A stretch of DNA of 64,000 nucleotides from Uranotaenia lowii. Lineage: Eukaryota > Arthropoda > Insecta > Diptera > Culicidae. Positions 43,345 through 54,664 of the stretch are shown piece after piece. Location: the NCBI RefSeq assembly GCF_029784155.1, contig NC_073693.1, positions 163,724,031 through 163,788,030 of the forward strand, given 5' to 3'. Each line of letters starts with the position of its first letter. Position 1 is the stretch's first letter. The notes beneath the pieces were generated by a model. The model made no database searches. It had not been told where the DNA came from and saw only the letters and a program-made list of their open reading frames with translations. The translations under genes were made by a program, and so were the position numbers.

Positions 43345-43720
43345 GCGCTCGCCCTGTGCTACCGGAGACGATACCTACACGTTCATGCTAACCGCCCCTC
43401 TCAAGCAGGATTCGTTCTGAGTGACGATATTCATTTGCTGCGGGGAATGTACATCCCTCAAGCGTTCCTTGCTTCCTGATGGCTCAAGAGGCCGAACGAC
43501 CGATACTCGCTTACATTATTGAAGATGAATACCTCGGCCTCAAGCTGGTAGTTTTGGTTGAGGCAAACATCTTCAAGCTCGGCGCAAAGGATGAGGCAAC
43601 AACAAATTTTTAATGCTTCATGCCTTGAACTTAGCACGAGGCGCTGAAAGAATCAGTCATTTGGAAGGGACTATGTTGAATAGTGCAATCCAAAGTGATG
43701 TGTGTGGCACAGATGGACAA
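43345..43720 (+). other. Inter-ORF or 3' flank of the PHD ORF1 element
   Basis: It contains GCATCTTCAAGCTCGG-like motifs: AACATCTTCAAGCTCGGCG at about 43565, with similar units at 50649. This suggests the region belongs to the same element as the sequence preceding ORF2 at 51158. Confidence 0.45.
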
Positions 43721-46262
43721 TGACATGACAATATGACATGACAATATGACATGACAATATGACATGACATGACAATATAACATCACAATACGACATGGCA
43801 ATATGACATGACAATATGACATGACATGACAATATGAAATGACATGACAATATGACATGACATGACAATATGACATGACATGACAATATGACATGACATG
43901 ACAATATGACATGACATGACAATATGACATGACATGACAATATGACATGACATGACAATATGACATGACAATATGACATGACAATATGACGTGAGACATG
44001 ACAATATGACATGACATGACAATATGACATGACATGACATGACAATATGACATGACATGACATGACAATATGACATGACATGACAATATGACATGACATG
44101 ACAGTATGACATGACAATATGACATGACAATATGACATGACATGACAATATGACATGATAATATGACATAACAATATGACATGACAATATGACATGACAT
44201 GACAATATGACATGACATGACAATATGACATGACATGACAGTATGACATGACATGACATGACAATATGACATGACAAAATGACCTGACAATATGACATGA
44301 CAATATGACATGACAATATGACGTGAGCCATGACAATATGACACGACATGACAATATGACATGACATGACATGACAATATGACATGACATGACAATATGA
44401 AATGACATGACGATATGACATGACATGACAATATGACATGAAATGACAGTATGACATAACATGACATGACAATATGACATGACATGACAATATGACATTA
44501 CATGACAATATGACATGACATGACAGTATGACAGTATGACAGTATGACATGAAAATATGACATGACATGACAATATGAAATGACATGACAATATGACATG
44601 ACATGACAATATGACATGACATGACAATATGACATGACATGACAATATGACATGACATGACAATATGACATGACATGACAATATGACATGACAATATGAC
44701 ATGACAATATGACGTGAGACATGACAATATGACATGACATGACAATATGACATGACATGACATGACAATATGACATGACATGACATGACAATATGACATG
44801 ACATGACAATATGACATGACATGACAGTATGACATGACAATATGACATGACAATATGACATGACATGACAATATGACATGATAATATGACATAACAATAT
44901 GACATGACAATATGACATGACATGACAATATGACATGACATGACAATATGACATGACATGACAGTATGACATGACATGACATGACAATATGACATGACAA
45001 AATGACCTGACAATATGACATGACAATATGACATGACAATATGACGTGAGCCATGACAATATGACACGACATGACAATATGACATGACATGACATGACAA
45101 TATGACATGACATGACAATATGAAATGACATGACGATATGACATGACATGACAATATGACATAACATGACATGACAATATGACATGACATGACAATATGA
45201 CATTACATGACAATATGACATGACATGACAGTATGACATGACATGACATGACAATATGACATGACAAAATGACATGATAATATGACATGAGCCATGACAC
45301 TATGACGTGAGCCATGACAATATGACATGACATGACAATATGACATGACATGACATGACAATATGACATAACATGACATGACAATATGACATGACATGAA
45401 AATATGACATTACATGACAGTATGACATGACAATATGACATGACAATATGACATGACAATATGACATGATAATATGACATGACAATATTACATGACATTA
45501 TGACATGATAATAAGACATGACAAGATGACATGACAATTTGACATGACAATATGACATGAAAATATGACGTGAGACATGACAAGATGACATGACAGAATG
45601 ACATGACAAAATGACATGACAATATGACATGTCAATATGACATGACAGTATTTTTTTTTTTGTTTCGATTATAGTCGTTTTACCATCTTTATGGCATTCG
45701 CGACTTTATCAACGTTACAGTTGGCGGATCGTTATTGAGAAACTTATCCGGTGCAACTGTGTTCGATGTTTACTCTTGGGCTCGAACTCGCGGACATCGG
45801 CTCAGGAGACAACAGACTTGCCAACTGAGCTATATCACAAGCCACATGACAGTATGACATGACAATATTACATGACAATATAACATGACAATATGACGTG
45901 AGACATGACAATATTACATGACATGACAATATGACATGACAATATGACATGACAATATGACATGACAATATGACATGACAATATGACATGACAATATGAC
46001 ATGACAATATGACATGACAATAGGACATGACAATATGACATGACAATATGACATGACAATATGACATGACAATATGACATGACAATATGACATGACAATA
46101 TGACATGACAATATGACATGACAATATGACATGACAATATGACATGACAATATGACATGACAATATAACATGACATAACAATATGACATGACAATATAAC
46201 ATGACATGACAATATGACATGACATAACAATATGACATGACATGACATGACAATATGACATT
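43721..46262. repeat. Satellite array, units ACAATATGACATG (13 bp) and an 18-bp variant, with 723-bp higher-order repeat
   Basis: About 2.5 kb of tandem ACAATATGACATG units, mixed with units carrying an extra ACATG. Marker variants recur 723 bp apart: GACGTGAGAC at 43988 and 44711, ACGTGAGCCA at 44321 and 45044. This shows a larger block duplicated in tandem. The minus strand is open in all three frames over hundreds of codons (up to 615), producing peptides like ILSCHVMSYCHVM. These are products of the repeat and not genes. A SINE interrupts the array at 45652-45843. Confidence 0.95.
45652..45843 (-). mobile_element. tRNA-derived SINE-A, copy 3, inserted in the satellite
   Basis: On the minus strand it starts GGCTTGTGATATAGCTCAGT (A box), has the B box GAGTTCGAGCC, shares the GTTGATAAAGTCGCGAATGC-type body and ends in A11. 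The 12-mer ACATGACAGTAT is present at 45640-45651 and 45844-45855 and is probably its target duplication, although the satellite context makes repeats common. The good promoter and clean tail suggest the youngest of the three copies. Confidence 0.88.
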
Positions 46263-46277
46263 TGAAACAAATTTCTA

Positions 46278-48412
46278 TCTATATATATAAAAATGAATGT
46301 TTGTCTGTCTGTCTGTTCCCTATAGACTCGGAAACTACTGAACCGATCATCGTCAAAACTGGCATCTGAGGGTTTTTGAGGCCGGGGATGGTTTCTGTAA
46401 TAGTCAAAACTCCATCCGACTTAAGGAAGGAGAGGCTTCCATACAAAATTTGTAGCTTTTCGAAACAAATTAAAGTCATGACATCCATTTTCTTGAGATT
46501 TTTTTTCCTTTGGGCGGTTTGTTTTTCGTCTCTATGGTCGAGGCGTCGCGGCCAACGTCGCAAAAAGATAGTAACCCAGGCATAGCATACTGATCAGTAG
46601 GAATATTTTGGCGCGTATTTCTCAACCAAGCATATTTTCTTTGCGGGGTTTGTTTTTCGTCTCCATGGGCGAGCAAGCGTCGTCGCAAGAGGATGGTAAC
46701 CAAAGCACACTGTTCATTGATTGCTGGAAAATTTAACAATAAGGCGCCGGTTTCTCAAACACGTGGGTTTTTTTCCTTTTTCACGGGATTTTAATTATTT
46801 ATGTGAATCATTCATCCCGAAAAACAAACACGTGGGGCGATATGCAACCTAGATGTGTTTTTTTCTTGCTTATTTGATTTGTACACAGCACGTGGTAATA
46901 AATGACGCCTAGATGTGACACGGATTGGTATTTTATTAATCGAATCAAAACCAATTGAAAGATTTGCTAAAATACTTCCATATTTAGTTCGTGTTAATGT
47001 AGGTAGCATTCGACTTTTCATTCAAGAAACATTAGAACATGTTCAAACGTTCAACTTTTTCTGTTAAAAAAAATTAAAAATTAGGTTTTCTTCTAGAAAT
47101 TGTTACTTCGGCCCAAATACACAACTGAAACGAATTTAGAAATTAGATGGGAGCTTTTTATTTTAAATAATTCTGAAAAAAACCATTGTACTTTTTGCTT
47201 ACATACCAATTCAAGTACGTACTTAACATGAAAAGTGTTTTTGTGTTACATGGCTGCATAAAAGAGACTTTTAATCCGCTTCGTTTTTGAAAAGCGAGAC
47301 TTTAGAACCGATATTCAACTGGACGCAAAATTTTTAAAAGAAATTTCTAGTTTACCCTTAAAGTGTTAAAAACAATATTCCTCTCTGTCAACTTACACGG
47401 TGGGGCAAGGGCAAACGTCGAACTTTTAAGAAATTCATCTTCAAAATGATTCACAATGTTGGAAAGACCAGAAGGGGTATTCCGAATGTTGAAACTGAAG
47501 CGGATATTGAAAATTCTTAAATGTCTTTGTAAATGAAGGTCATTCCCTTTGAACAGCATTCGTTAAAAGTGGAGTAACAAACATAAATTTATATTGCAGG
47601 AATACTGCAGAGGTATCAGTGAAACTTGATAAAACAAAAAACAGGAATTCGTATTAAATCCATTTTAAAGCCATTACTCTGACGCATCTGTAAATAAGCT
47701 TTGCATTGACACTTGCCCCAATATGCGGGACAAATGTAAACTTAGAAATTTGTTTTTAACTAAATTTTTGAAAATTTGACTTTCAAAGAAAAAATAAAAA
47801 AAACGCTGAGAACTTATTTAGTGATGCAACTGATATTTTTTTAAATATTTATATGTTTACCGTAGTAAATTTATTTAAAAAAAAGAAATTTGCACTGTAA
47901 CTGATTTAATATATTTTTCATTACCATGATAACCCAAGTAACAAATTAAGTTTTATAACAGGCTACTAGACCAAGTTTAGGTTTCATAAGAGGCTTAAAG
48001 AGTCTTACAAAACAATCAGTGTTACTTGGGAAGTGCTGTTTGGGTATCGAGCCGGTTAAATTTGCCTACCTTCTTCAAGCAGTGGGGGACAAAATAGAAA
48101 AAGATGGGAGAGCTCCCATGTAAATTTAAGATAAAGAGCTTTTCAAAGAAGGGACGATATTTAAAAAGGTTTTTTTCGGTACAGAGTACAAATTTCAGAT
48201 CTTGAAAAACGAGTTTAGAGATCAGTAAATAATATATACCATCTTTAAATTGCTATTCAGAACTGCAGCTGCAGCTCTCATTTCAGAGTTGTTGGTTCTG
48301 AAGTATGATGAGGTTTGATTTAAAACAATGCTCTCTAAAATCTAAATTTTAATAAATTTTACAAATTACATTTATTTTCGGAAGGTGTAGCAAAGCACAA
48401 CGGGTCAGCTAG
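46278..48412 (+). mobile_element. Non-autonomous Helitron
   Basis: The 5' end is TCTATATATATAAAAATGAA followed by TGTTTGTCTGTCTGTCTGT, and the 3' end is GCACAACGGGTCAGCTAG. An A precedes the 5' end and a T follows the CTAG, matching Helitron insertion between A and T without duplication. These termini are typical of insect Helitrons. The 2.1-kb interior has no Rep/helicase. It contains two similar blocks around 46500-46560 and 46635-46700 (GTTTGTTTTTCGTCTC). It lies directly beside the satellite end. Confidence 0.85.
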
Positions 48413-50600
48413 TAATTTATAAATTTGTTAAATATACTTACAAGTAACAAAAAAAAATTTATCGTTTAGATTTTAACCTTTTTTTTCCATAAAACATTTT
48501 CACCTGAATTTGGCTATCAACAAAAACATGTTTTGAATATTTTGGCTATACATATTAAATTACATTAAATCAAATTACATATTAAAATTTACAAACATTT
48601 CTTAAATGCAAATAACGACAAAACAATTTATCAGTGTAGTGATTTGTTTTTCATTTTTTTATGTTCATTTTATAAATTTTTAATCGACAAAAAATGTCAA
48701 TTATATTCAATAGAAAAAAAAAATTACCGAATTGACTAAAAATTAAAAAAAATGATAATGTTTATGAAATTGACGATATTGGCAAAATTGAAAAAAATGA
48801 AATGCAATAACATTACAAAAATTATGTGTTTGATCCAAGTTTTCACGCACAGGTTATAACTATATTTTGCTAATTAAATGGCAGTTTGAAAGTGGAAGTT
48901 TTTGATAAGTTTGAAGTTAATCGTGAACAAACTGACTCGAACATCCAGAAAATAGTCCATAATGTGTTTAAATGGTTAAATGCTGTGTTTAACCCATTTG
49001 TTTGTCTATGAAATTTAAATTAAAAATAAGAAGTTGAAAGATCGCTGAAAGGAACACCCGTGTTTGAATTTCGTCTTGTTCGGATGCAAAATAACGTAAT
49101 AAACAAAAAAAAAAAAAGATTTAGAAGTTAACTATCCCATTTCCTGTAGCAACACAATTATTGAAAACATCGAAAAGATTTTGATGAATGTCTAGAACTT
49201 TATTGTTGTTTATTATTGTTTTGATAAATTTGTTATCTGAATCCTAAACTTTAAATAAAAATTCAACAAAAATAATGATGATCAATCATGGATAGAAATT
49301 CTCATTGAAATATTTTAGTTCTTTAAACTCATCAGAATGTAACAACTTTTAATTAGAAGAAAGGAGAAATAGAAATTAAGAATTGGAATACAACAAAAGA
49401 GTACCAAATTTCAAGAGAAAATTTAGAAGTTAATTAAAAAATCATAGCTCTGAACCAAAAAAGAATAATTAAAATTGAATATTGTAATAAAATAAAGCTT
49501 TTAAATAACGATTTATGATTTTGAATAACAATAAAAAATTGAAGCTATCAACTTTTTGAATACAAATACATACATAGAATACACATTTAAAATAGAAAAA
49601 GAATTATAATTTGCCAATATGCCATAAACTTAAAATAAGAAAAAAAAAGAAAAAGGAAAAACAAAGATTTGAAGGGTTGATTTGGTTAGATACATAAATT
49701 TAGAACATAATTTATGTTGGCTTATGTCGGGTCAGTTTAAACTCAAAATCTTTTCGACAGTCTTTAATAATTGGCAGAACTTAATAACATAAGAACGTAA
49801 AATTTTAAACCACAACAAATTCGTGGAAAAGAAAATTAAAAAGTATAATGAATCAGATAAGAAGTTAAACATGTTTGTGTAAGATTGAAATGCCAGCTGA
49901 TAATTATTAGATCAAAGTCTGTTTTTGTGATTATTTTTTGAATAATTCTAATTGATGATCAAAGACAAATCCGTTTCTATTCCTATTTTTTTTTAATGAT
50001 TTCAATTTTTGCCAGATTTGAATGATAACGAAACTTTTGTTTTTTGATCAATTGGTTTAAATTATTATCAGTAAAGTATATTTATCAAACATCATTCTCA
50101 TGGACAGAAGTGAAAAAATAATCATAATCATGTGTTTCAGTAGTGTTCCGATTATTTTACTAGAATTTAAATTTCTAAAAATAAGTTCAGCCAAATGATT
50201 GTGAGGTAAATTTAAAATAAAACACATGAAGTGCATATTTGAACCAACAATAAACATATCATTCATCCCCGATTTAGTATTAACTTGTATATTTTGATAA
50301 CTAAGATTCTATTGTAGAGAAAATTCGCGAAATAAATATAATTTGAGAATATTTTCGCGGGCCGCAACCGGCCCGCGGGACGCAACCGGCCCGCGGGACG
50401 CATTTTGTTAATTTCTGGTTGATTAATAATATAATGCAATCTGTTGAAAATTTTTAAGGAACGCTCGACAGGCTGCGATTTGTTTTAAAAATTCCGGAAA
50501 AAAACTGCGATTTGCTCATCCCTGGTTTGAAGAATTCCAATTGAAGAATGAATTTCAAATTTCGTTTGAAAATATGGAAATATGTTAAAATTCAAATAGT
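48413..50600. other. Unassigned very AT-rich DNA with a GC tandem motif
   Basis: Mostly A/T-rich without genes. At about 50358-50401 the motif GCAACCGGCCCGCGGGAC occurs about two and a half times in tandem, like the subterminal repeats of some hAT elements. No matching terminus was found. Confidence 0.35.
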
Positions 50601-51157
50601 TTATCCAGTAATTTGAATGCCTCATGCCGACAGCTTGTGTTGAGGCGAGCATCTTCAAGCTCGGCGATAAGGTTGAAGCAACAACAACGACCAAACGAAT
50701 CGCACAAGTCGTTTGAAGCAAAAGGAAGGCGCCCAACATACGGTGCAAAGAGGGAAAGAAAAAAGAACGAAAAAACGAGCTGCCTGCCTTTGGTAGCAGA
50801 GCAATAGCAGAATAATCCTTAAACATTCGATCCACGCGCTAACAAGGCAATTCGACATTATGTGTGCCTTTGAATTCGGTTCCCTCAAGCTTGGAGGTCG
50901 TGATGAGTGAGTGCCATTCGTTTCCTTTTTCAATTTTGATTCCTCGAATGCATATTACTTCATGAACACCCGCCAAGTTGAGTGAGTGTCCTTCGTGTTT
51001 TTGTTTATTTTCCCCTCTTCAAAGCATCCTTCGCTCGCGAGTGTAGCGTTGAACGAGGCATGGATCTTCAATTCAAACTCGTTTTGTTTGAAACACTGCC
51101 GGTAATGTATCCATATTTTCTGCCCCATCGACGCGTGCCACTATAGGTACTAGCTCT

Positions 51158-54145
51158 TTGATTAATGTTGACCAAGCGGATCGCGTTACAATTCGTTCGC
51201 GCGACCATAGAACATCTTCTGCCCTGAATACATCCGCTATAGTAAATAATAATGAAATTGTGGCTTATTGTCAAAATTTTAACAGAATGCGAAGTGCATC
51301 GAAATTGAATATAATTTATAAAAATTTAGCAGCTAGTAGTTATACTATAATTTTGGGCACAGAAACAAGCTGGGATGTAAACATAAAGAGCGAAGAAGTT
51401 TTTGGTTCTAGTTTCAACGTGTTTAGAGATGATAGAAACTTTCTTCTTTCTGACAAGAAATCTGGCGGTGGTGTGGTTGTGGCAATCAGCTCTGTCTTCG
51501 ATTCTGAGCTCATTCCTACGACTAAACACAAAGAATTCGAGCAGGTGTGGGTCAAAGCCCGCATCTTCAATGAAACGCATATTTTTGGGTCGATTTACTT
51601 TCCGCCAGAATATGCCACTAAAGAATATTTTCAAAAGTTTCTGTTTGACATTACTGAAATGTTCGCAAATTTTGAGCCCGAATTTAAAATACACCTTTAT
51701 GGCGACTTTAACCAATCAAGTCTCCAATTCTTAATTGATGAAGATAATGAAAGTATTCTCTTGCCGATCTGTGGTGATAATGAAACACTGCAAATTCTTT
51801 TTGATAATCTGGCTTCTTTGTGTCTTAATCAAACAAATCATGTAAAAAACGCCTGTAGTCGATATCTGGACTTATTATTTTCCAATTTGACTGATGATTT
51901 TTGTGTTGTAGAAGCTTCAGATCCAATTTGGAAAAACGAGGTCTTCCACACTGCTATCGAATTTTCAATCATATGTCCTGATCAAAAACGTTTACCAGAT
52001 GATTACGAGTTTATAGAGACGTTTGACTTTTTTCATGCTAACTATAATATGATTAAAACAAAATTACAAGTTGTTGATTGGCAAACAATATTCCGAGCTG
52101 AAAACTCAACAGACGATCAAGTGGAGATTTTTTACAAAATTCTTGGTAATATTCTCAATGAATACGTTCCAACAAAATTAAAGCGACGAACAAATAATAA
52201 CAAAAATCCGCCATGGTTCACGAAAGAGCTTGTGCATTTAAGAAATAAAAAGCAGAAGGCACATAAAAACTGGAAAAAGAATCCATCATTAGTCACTAAG
52301 TTAGAACACCAAGAAGCCAGTAATCGACTAGCAATACGCTTAAATACTTCTTTCCAAGACTATAATATAAAAATTGAGCAAAACATAAAATCGAACCCAA
52401 GAAACTTTTTTAGATATGTCAATACAAAATTAAAAAATAATAGTTTTCCATCTCGCATGCACTTTGGCAGCATAGAAGGTCAAAATTCTGACGAAATTTG
52501 TAGTCTATTCGCCGACTTTTTCCAAACTGTTTACACTAGTTTTTCCGAGCAAGATCGTGATACTTCGTTTTTTAGTTATCTCTCTGATTCAACGGTACTT
52601 ACTGTAGTAGAATCAATTTCCTTTGAAGAAATATGTAAAACCATTTCTTCCTTAGACAGCACTAAAGGGCCCGGGCCTGATGGAATTCCTCCACTTCTTT
52701 TAAAAAATCTAGTAAATGAACTGAGTATGCCATTGTTTTTTCTATTTAACTCTTCATTGAAATCAGGTGTTTTTCCTCAAGTATGGAAAGAATCATTTCT
52801 TGTACCCATATTCAAGTCAGAAAAAAAATCTGACATAAACAATTACAGGGGCATAGCCATTTTATCGTGCATACCAAAACTTTTCGAAGCTATAGTGAAT
52901 GCAAAAATATATAACCAAATTAAAACACTCATTACTGAAAAGCAACATGGATTTGTTAAAGGAAGATCTACAGCCACTAATTTACTCGAGTTTGTTACCT
53001 ATAATATTAGCTGTATGGATCGCGGTAATTCTGTACAGGCTTTATACACGGACTTCAGTAAAGCTTTTGACAGAATTGACATCCCCATGTTAATTTTTAA
53101 ATTAAATAAACAGGGTTTCAGTTCACACCTACTGAAATGGATAAGGTCCTATTTAACGAACCGCTCACAAGTTGTTAGATTTAATGGTTCACTTTCAAAA
53201 AGTATCTCCGTTACTTCTGGTGTGCCTCAAGGCTCCCATCTCGGCCCCTTATTATTTATTTTATACGTAAATGATATAACTTGTCTTCTCAAGCAGTCAA
53301 ATGTGCTAATTTATGCTGATGATATGAAACTTTATATGAAAGTGAATAGCGAAGAAGACTTTAGAATCTTTCAAAACGAAGTTAATGTATTTAACAAATG
53401 GTGCATTAAAAGTCTGCTCAAACTTAACGTGGCAAAATGTTCAAATATTGTATTTACCAGAAGAAAATGTCAGTCATTTGAAATTGTCAAATTGGGAGAT
53501 GATCCTGTCGAGAGAGTCAACAAGATTAGAGACCTTGGAGTTATATTGGACTCAAAACTTACCTTTGTAGATCACTATAACTCAATAATCCAGAAATCAA
53601 ACGGTATGTTAGCATTTATAAAACGTTTCAGTTATAATTTTAAAGACCCATACACAATAAAAACATTGTACACAGCTTATGTTAGATCTATTCTTGAGTA
53701 TTGTAGCGTTGTGTGGTCGCCTTTTCAAATTTTACATAAAAACCGTTTGGAATCAGTCCAGAAACAATTTGTTCTATTCGCTTTACGAAATTTAGGATGG
53801 TCTCAGAACCAATTACCTAGCTATGAATCACGTTGCCTGCTTATAAACATGGAAACATTAAGTGTAAGAAGAGAGTTTGCTGCAATCTGTTTTGTAAACA
53901 ACATAATTAATCAGCGCGTTCAGTCTGCTTATCTACTAAATCAATTAAACTTTTATTGTCCTTGCCGTCATTTAAGAACAAGAAATCTTTTCATTATAAC
54001 CTCTACTCGAACTGATTATGGAAAATATAGTCCTGTTAATTGTTTAATGTATAGTTATAATAAACATTATGAGAATATAGACTTAACTATGTCAAAACAG
54101 CAGCTGAAAAAAGGTTTTTACGGTAACAGGCACCGAAGAACCTGA
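51158..54145 (+). CDS. CR1-group retrotransposon ORF2: endonuclease and reverse transcriptase, intact
   Basis: A 995-codon open frame without stops. The N-terminal half is the AP-like endonuclease (AYCQNFNRMRS, ILGTETSWD with Glu, GGGVVVAIS, LYGDFNQSS, FHTAIEFS in place of the usual SDH). The reverse transcriptase follows: GPGPDGIPPLLLKN, NYRGIAILSCIPKLFE, TDFSKAFDRID (motif A), GVPQGSHLGPLLF (motif B), IYADDMKLY (motif C YADD) and KIRDLGVILDS. The C terminus has the SILEYCSVVWSPF motif. VPQGSHLGP is typical of the CR1/Rex side of the Jockey superfamily. The first codon of the frame is TTG. The first ATG is at 51290, within the endonuclease start, so the real initiator may be non-canonical or the upstream part is altered. 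The 3' UTR ends at AATAAATAAATAAA (54248-54261) instead of poly(A), as in CR1-like elements. Confidence 0.9.
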   Translation: MINVDQADRVTIRSRDHRTSSALNTSAIVNNNEIVAYCQNFNRMRSASKLNIIYKNLAASSYTIILGTETSWDVNIKSEEVFGSSFNVFRDDRNFLLSDKKSGGGVVVAISSVFDSELIPTTKHKEFEQVWVKARIFNETHIFGSIYFPPEYATKEYFQKFLFDITEMFANFEPEFKIHLYGDFNQSSLQFLIDEDNESILLPICGDNETLQILFDNLASLCLNQTNHVKNACSRYLDLLFSNLTDDFCVVEASDPIWKNEVFHTAIEFSIICPDQKRLPDDYEFIETFDFFHANYNMIKTKLQVVDWQTIFRAENSTDDQVEIFYKILGNILNEYVPTKLKRRTNNNKNPPWFTKELVHLRNKKQKAHKNWKKNPSLVTKLEHQEASNRLAIRLNTSFQDYNIKIEQNIKSNPRNFFRYVNTKLKNNSFPSRMHFGSIEGQNSDEICSLFADFFQTVYTSFSEQDRDTSFFSYLSDSTVLTVVESISFEEICKTISSLDSTKGPGPDGIPPLLLKNLVNELSMPLFFLFNSSLKSGVFPQVWKESFLVPIFKSEKKSDINNYRGIAILSCIPKLFEAIVNAKIYNQIKTLITEKQHGFVKGRSTATNLLEFVTYNISCMDRGNSVQALYTDFSKAFDRIDIPMLIFKLNKQGFSSHLLKWIRSYLTNRSQVVRFNGSLSKSISVTSGVPQGSHLGPLLFILYVNDITCLLKQSNVLIYADDMKLYMKVNSEEDFRIFQNEVNVFNKWCIKSLLKLNVAKCSNIVFTRRKCQSFEIVKLGDDPVERVNKIRDLGVILDSKLTFVDHYNSIIQKSNGMLAFIKRFSYNFKDPYTIKTLYTAYVRSILEYCSVVWSPFQILHKNRLESVQKQFVLFALRNLGWSQNQLPSYESRCLLINMETLSVRREFAAICFVNNIINQRVQSAYLLNQLNFYCPCRHLRTRNLFIITSTRTDYGKYSPVNCLMYSYNKHYENIDLTMSKQQLKKGFYGNRHRRT

Positions 54146-54261
54146 CTTTGTAAATGTAAAGAAAAATTATTATTATTAAGCTTATTTGAACATTGTAATC
54201 TCTAGGTTTAAGTTATTATATATATGTAGCCTACACTGTTTGGCGGAATAAATAAATAAAT
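54146..54261 (+). repeat. 3' UTR and short microsatellite tail of the CR1-group element
   Basis: A TATATA-rich 3' UTR ends in four AATA-type units. Such short tandem tails replace poly(A) in many CR1-group elements and mark the 3' end of the insertion. Confidence 0.6.
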
Positions 54262-54416
54262 TGGATAATGAGAAACCCACCGAGGCAGTATGAGCACCAT
54301 TAATGAAGGCATAATGAGCGTTTTCTGCCGGGGATTCTAGCAGCGAATTCGACTCGATGAAGTGAACTGAATAATAGAGCTACAGCTTGACTTGTATCGT
54401 ATGACGATTTGGCCTA

Positions 54417-54478
54417 TTGGTTAGATGTCGGAGAGATAATCAGTAGGCTCGAGTTCGATTCCTGGTCGAGGGGATTTT
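54417..54478 (+). repeat. tRNA-like segment (A and B box), left copy
   Basis: TGGCCTATTGGTTAGA resembles an A box and GTTCGATTCC a B box at tRNA spacing. The outer stem is poor, so this is a tRNA-derived repeat rather than a tRNA gene. The inverted counterpart is at about 57397-57460. Confidence 0.5.
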
Positions 54479-54664
54479 TTATTTTTCATTTATCATTCAT
54501 GATCATGATTGCACTAAACGGTGAGGCATAGATTCATCGAACAAAGCAATAACAAAATAATCTAGGTCTGTTTGTAGAATTCAAAGAATGAACACATGCT
54601 CATATATTATGTTTCTGGTGTTTTGTTTGACGGATGAAGCTTTGATGCTATTAGCCGTATAATA

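Noticed and set aside
43631..45630. Minus-strand open frames of 230-615 codons made of SYCHVM/ILSCHV repeats
   Set aside because: They coincide exactly with the tandem satellite, are open in several frames at once and start and stop at its irregularities. They are products of the repeat unit, not genes.
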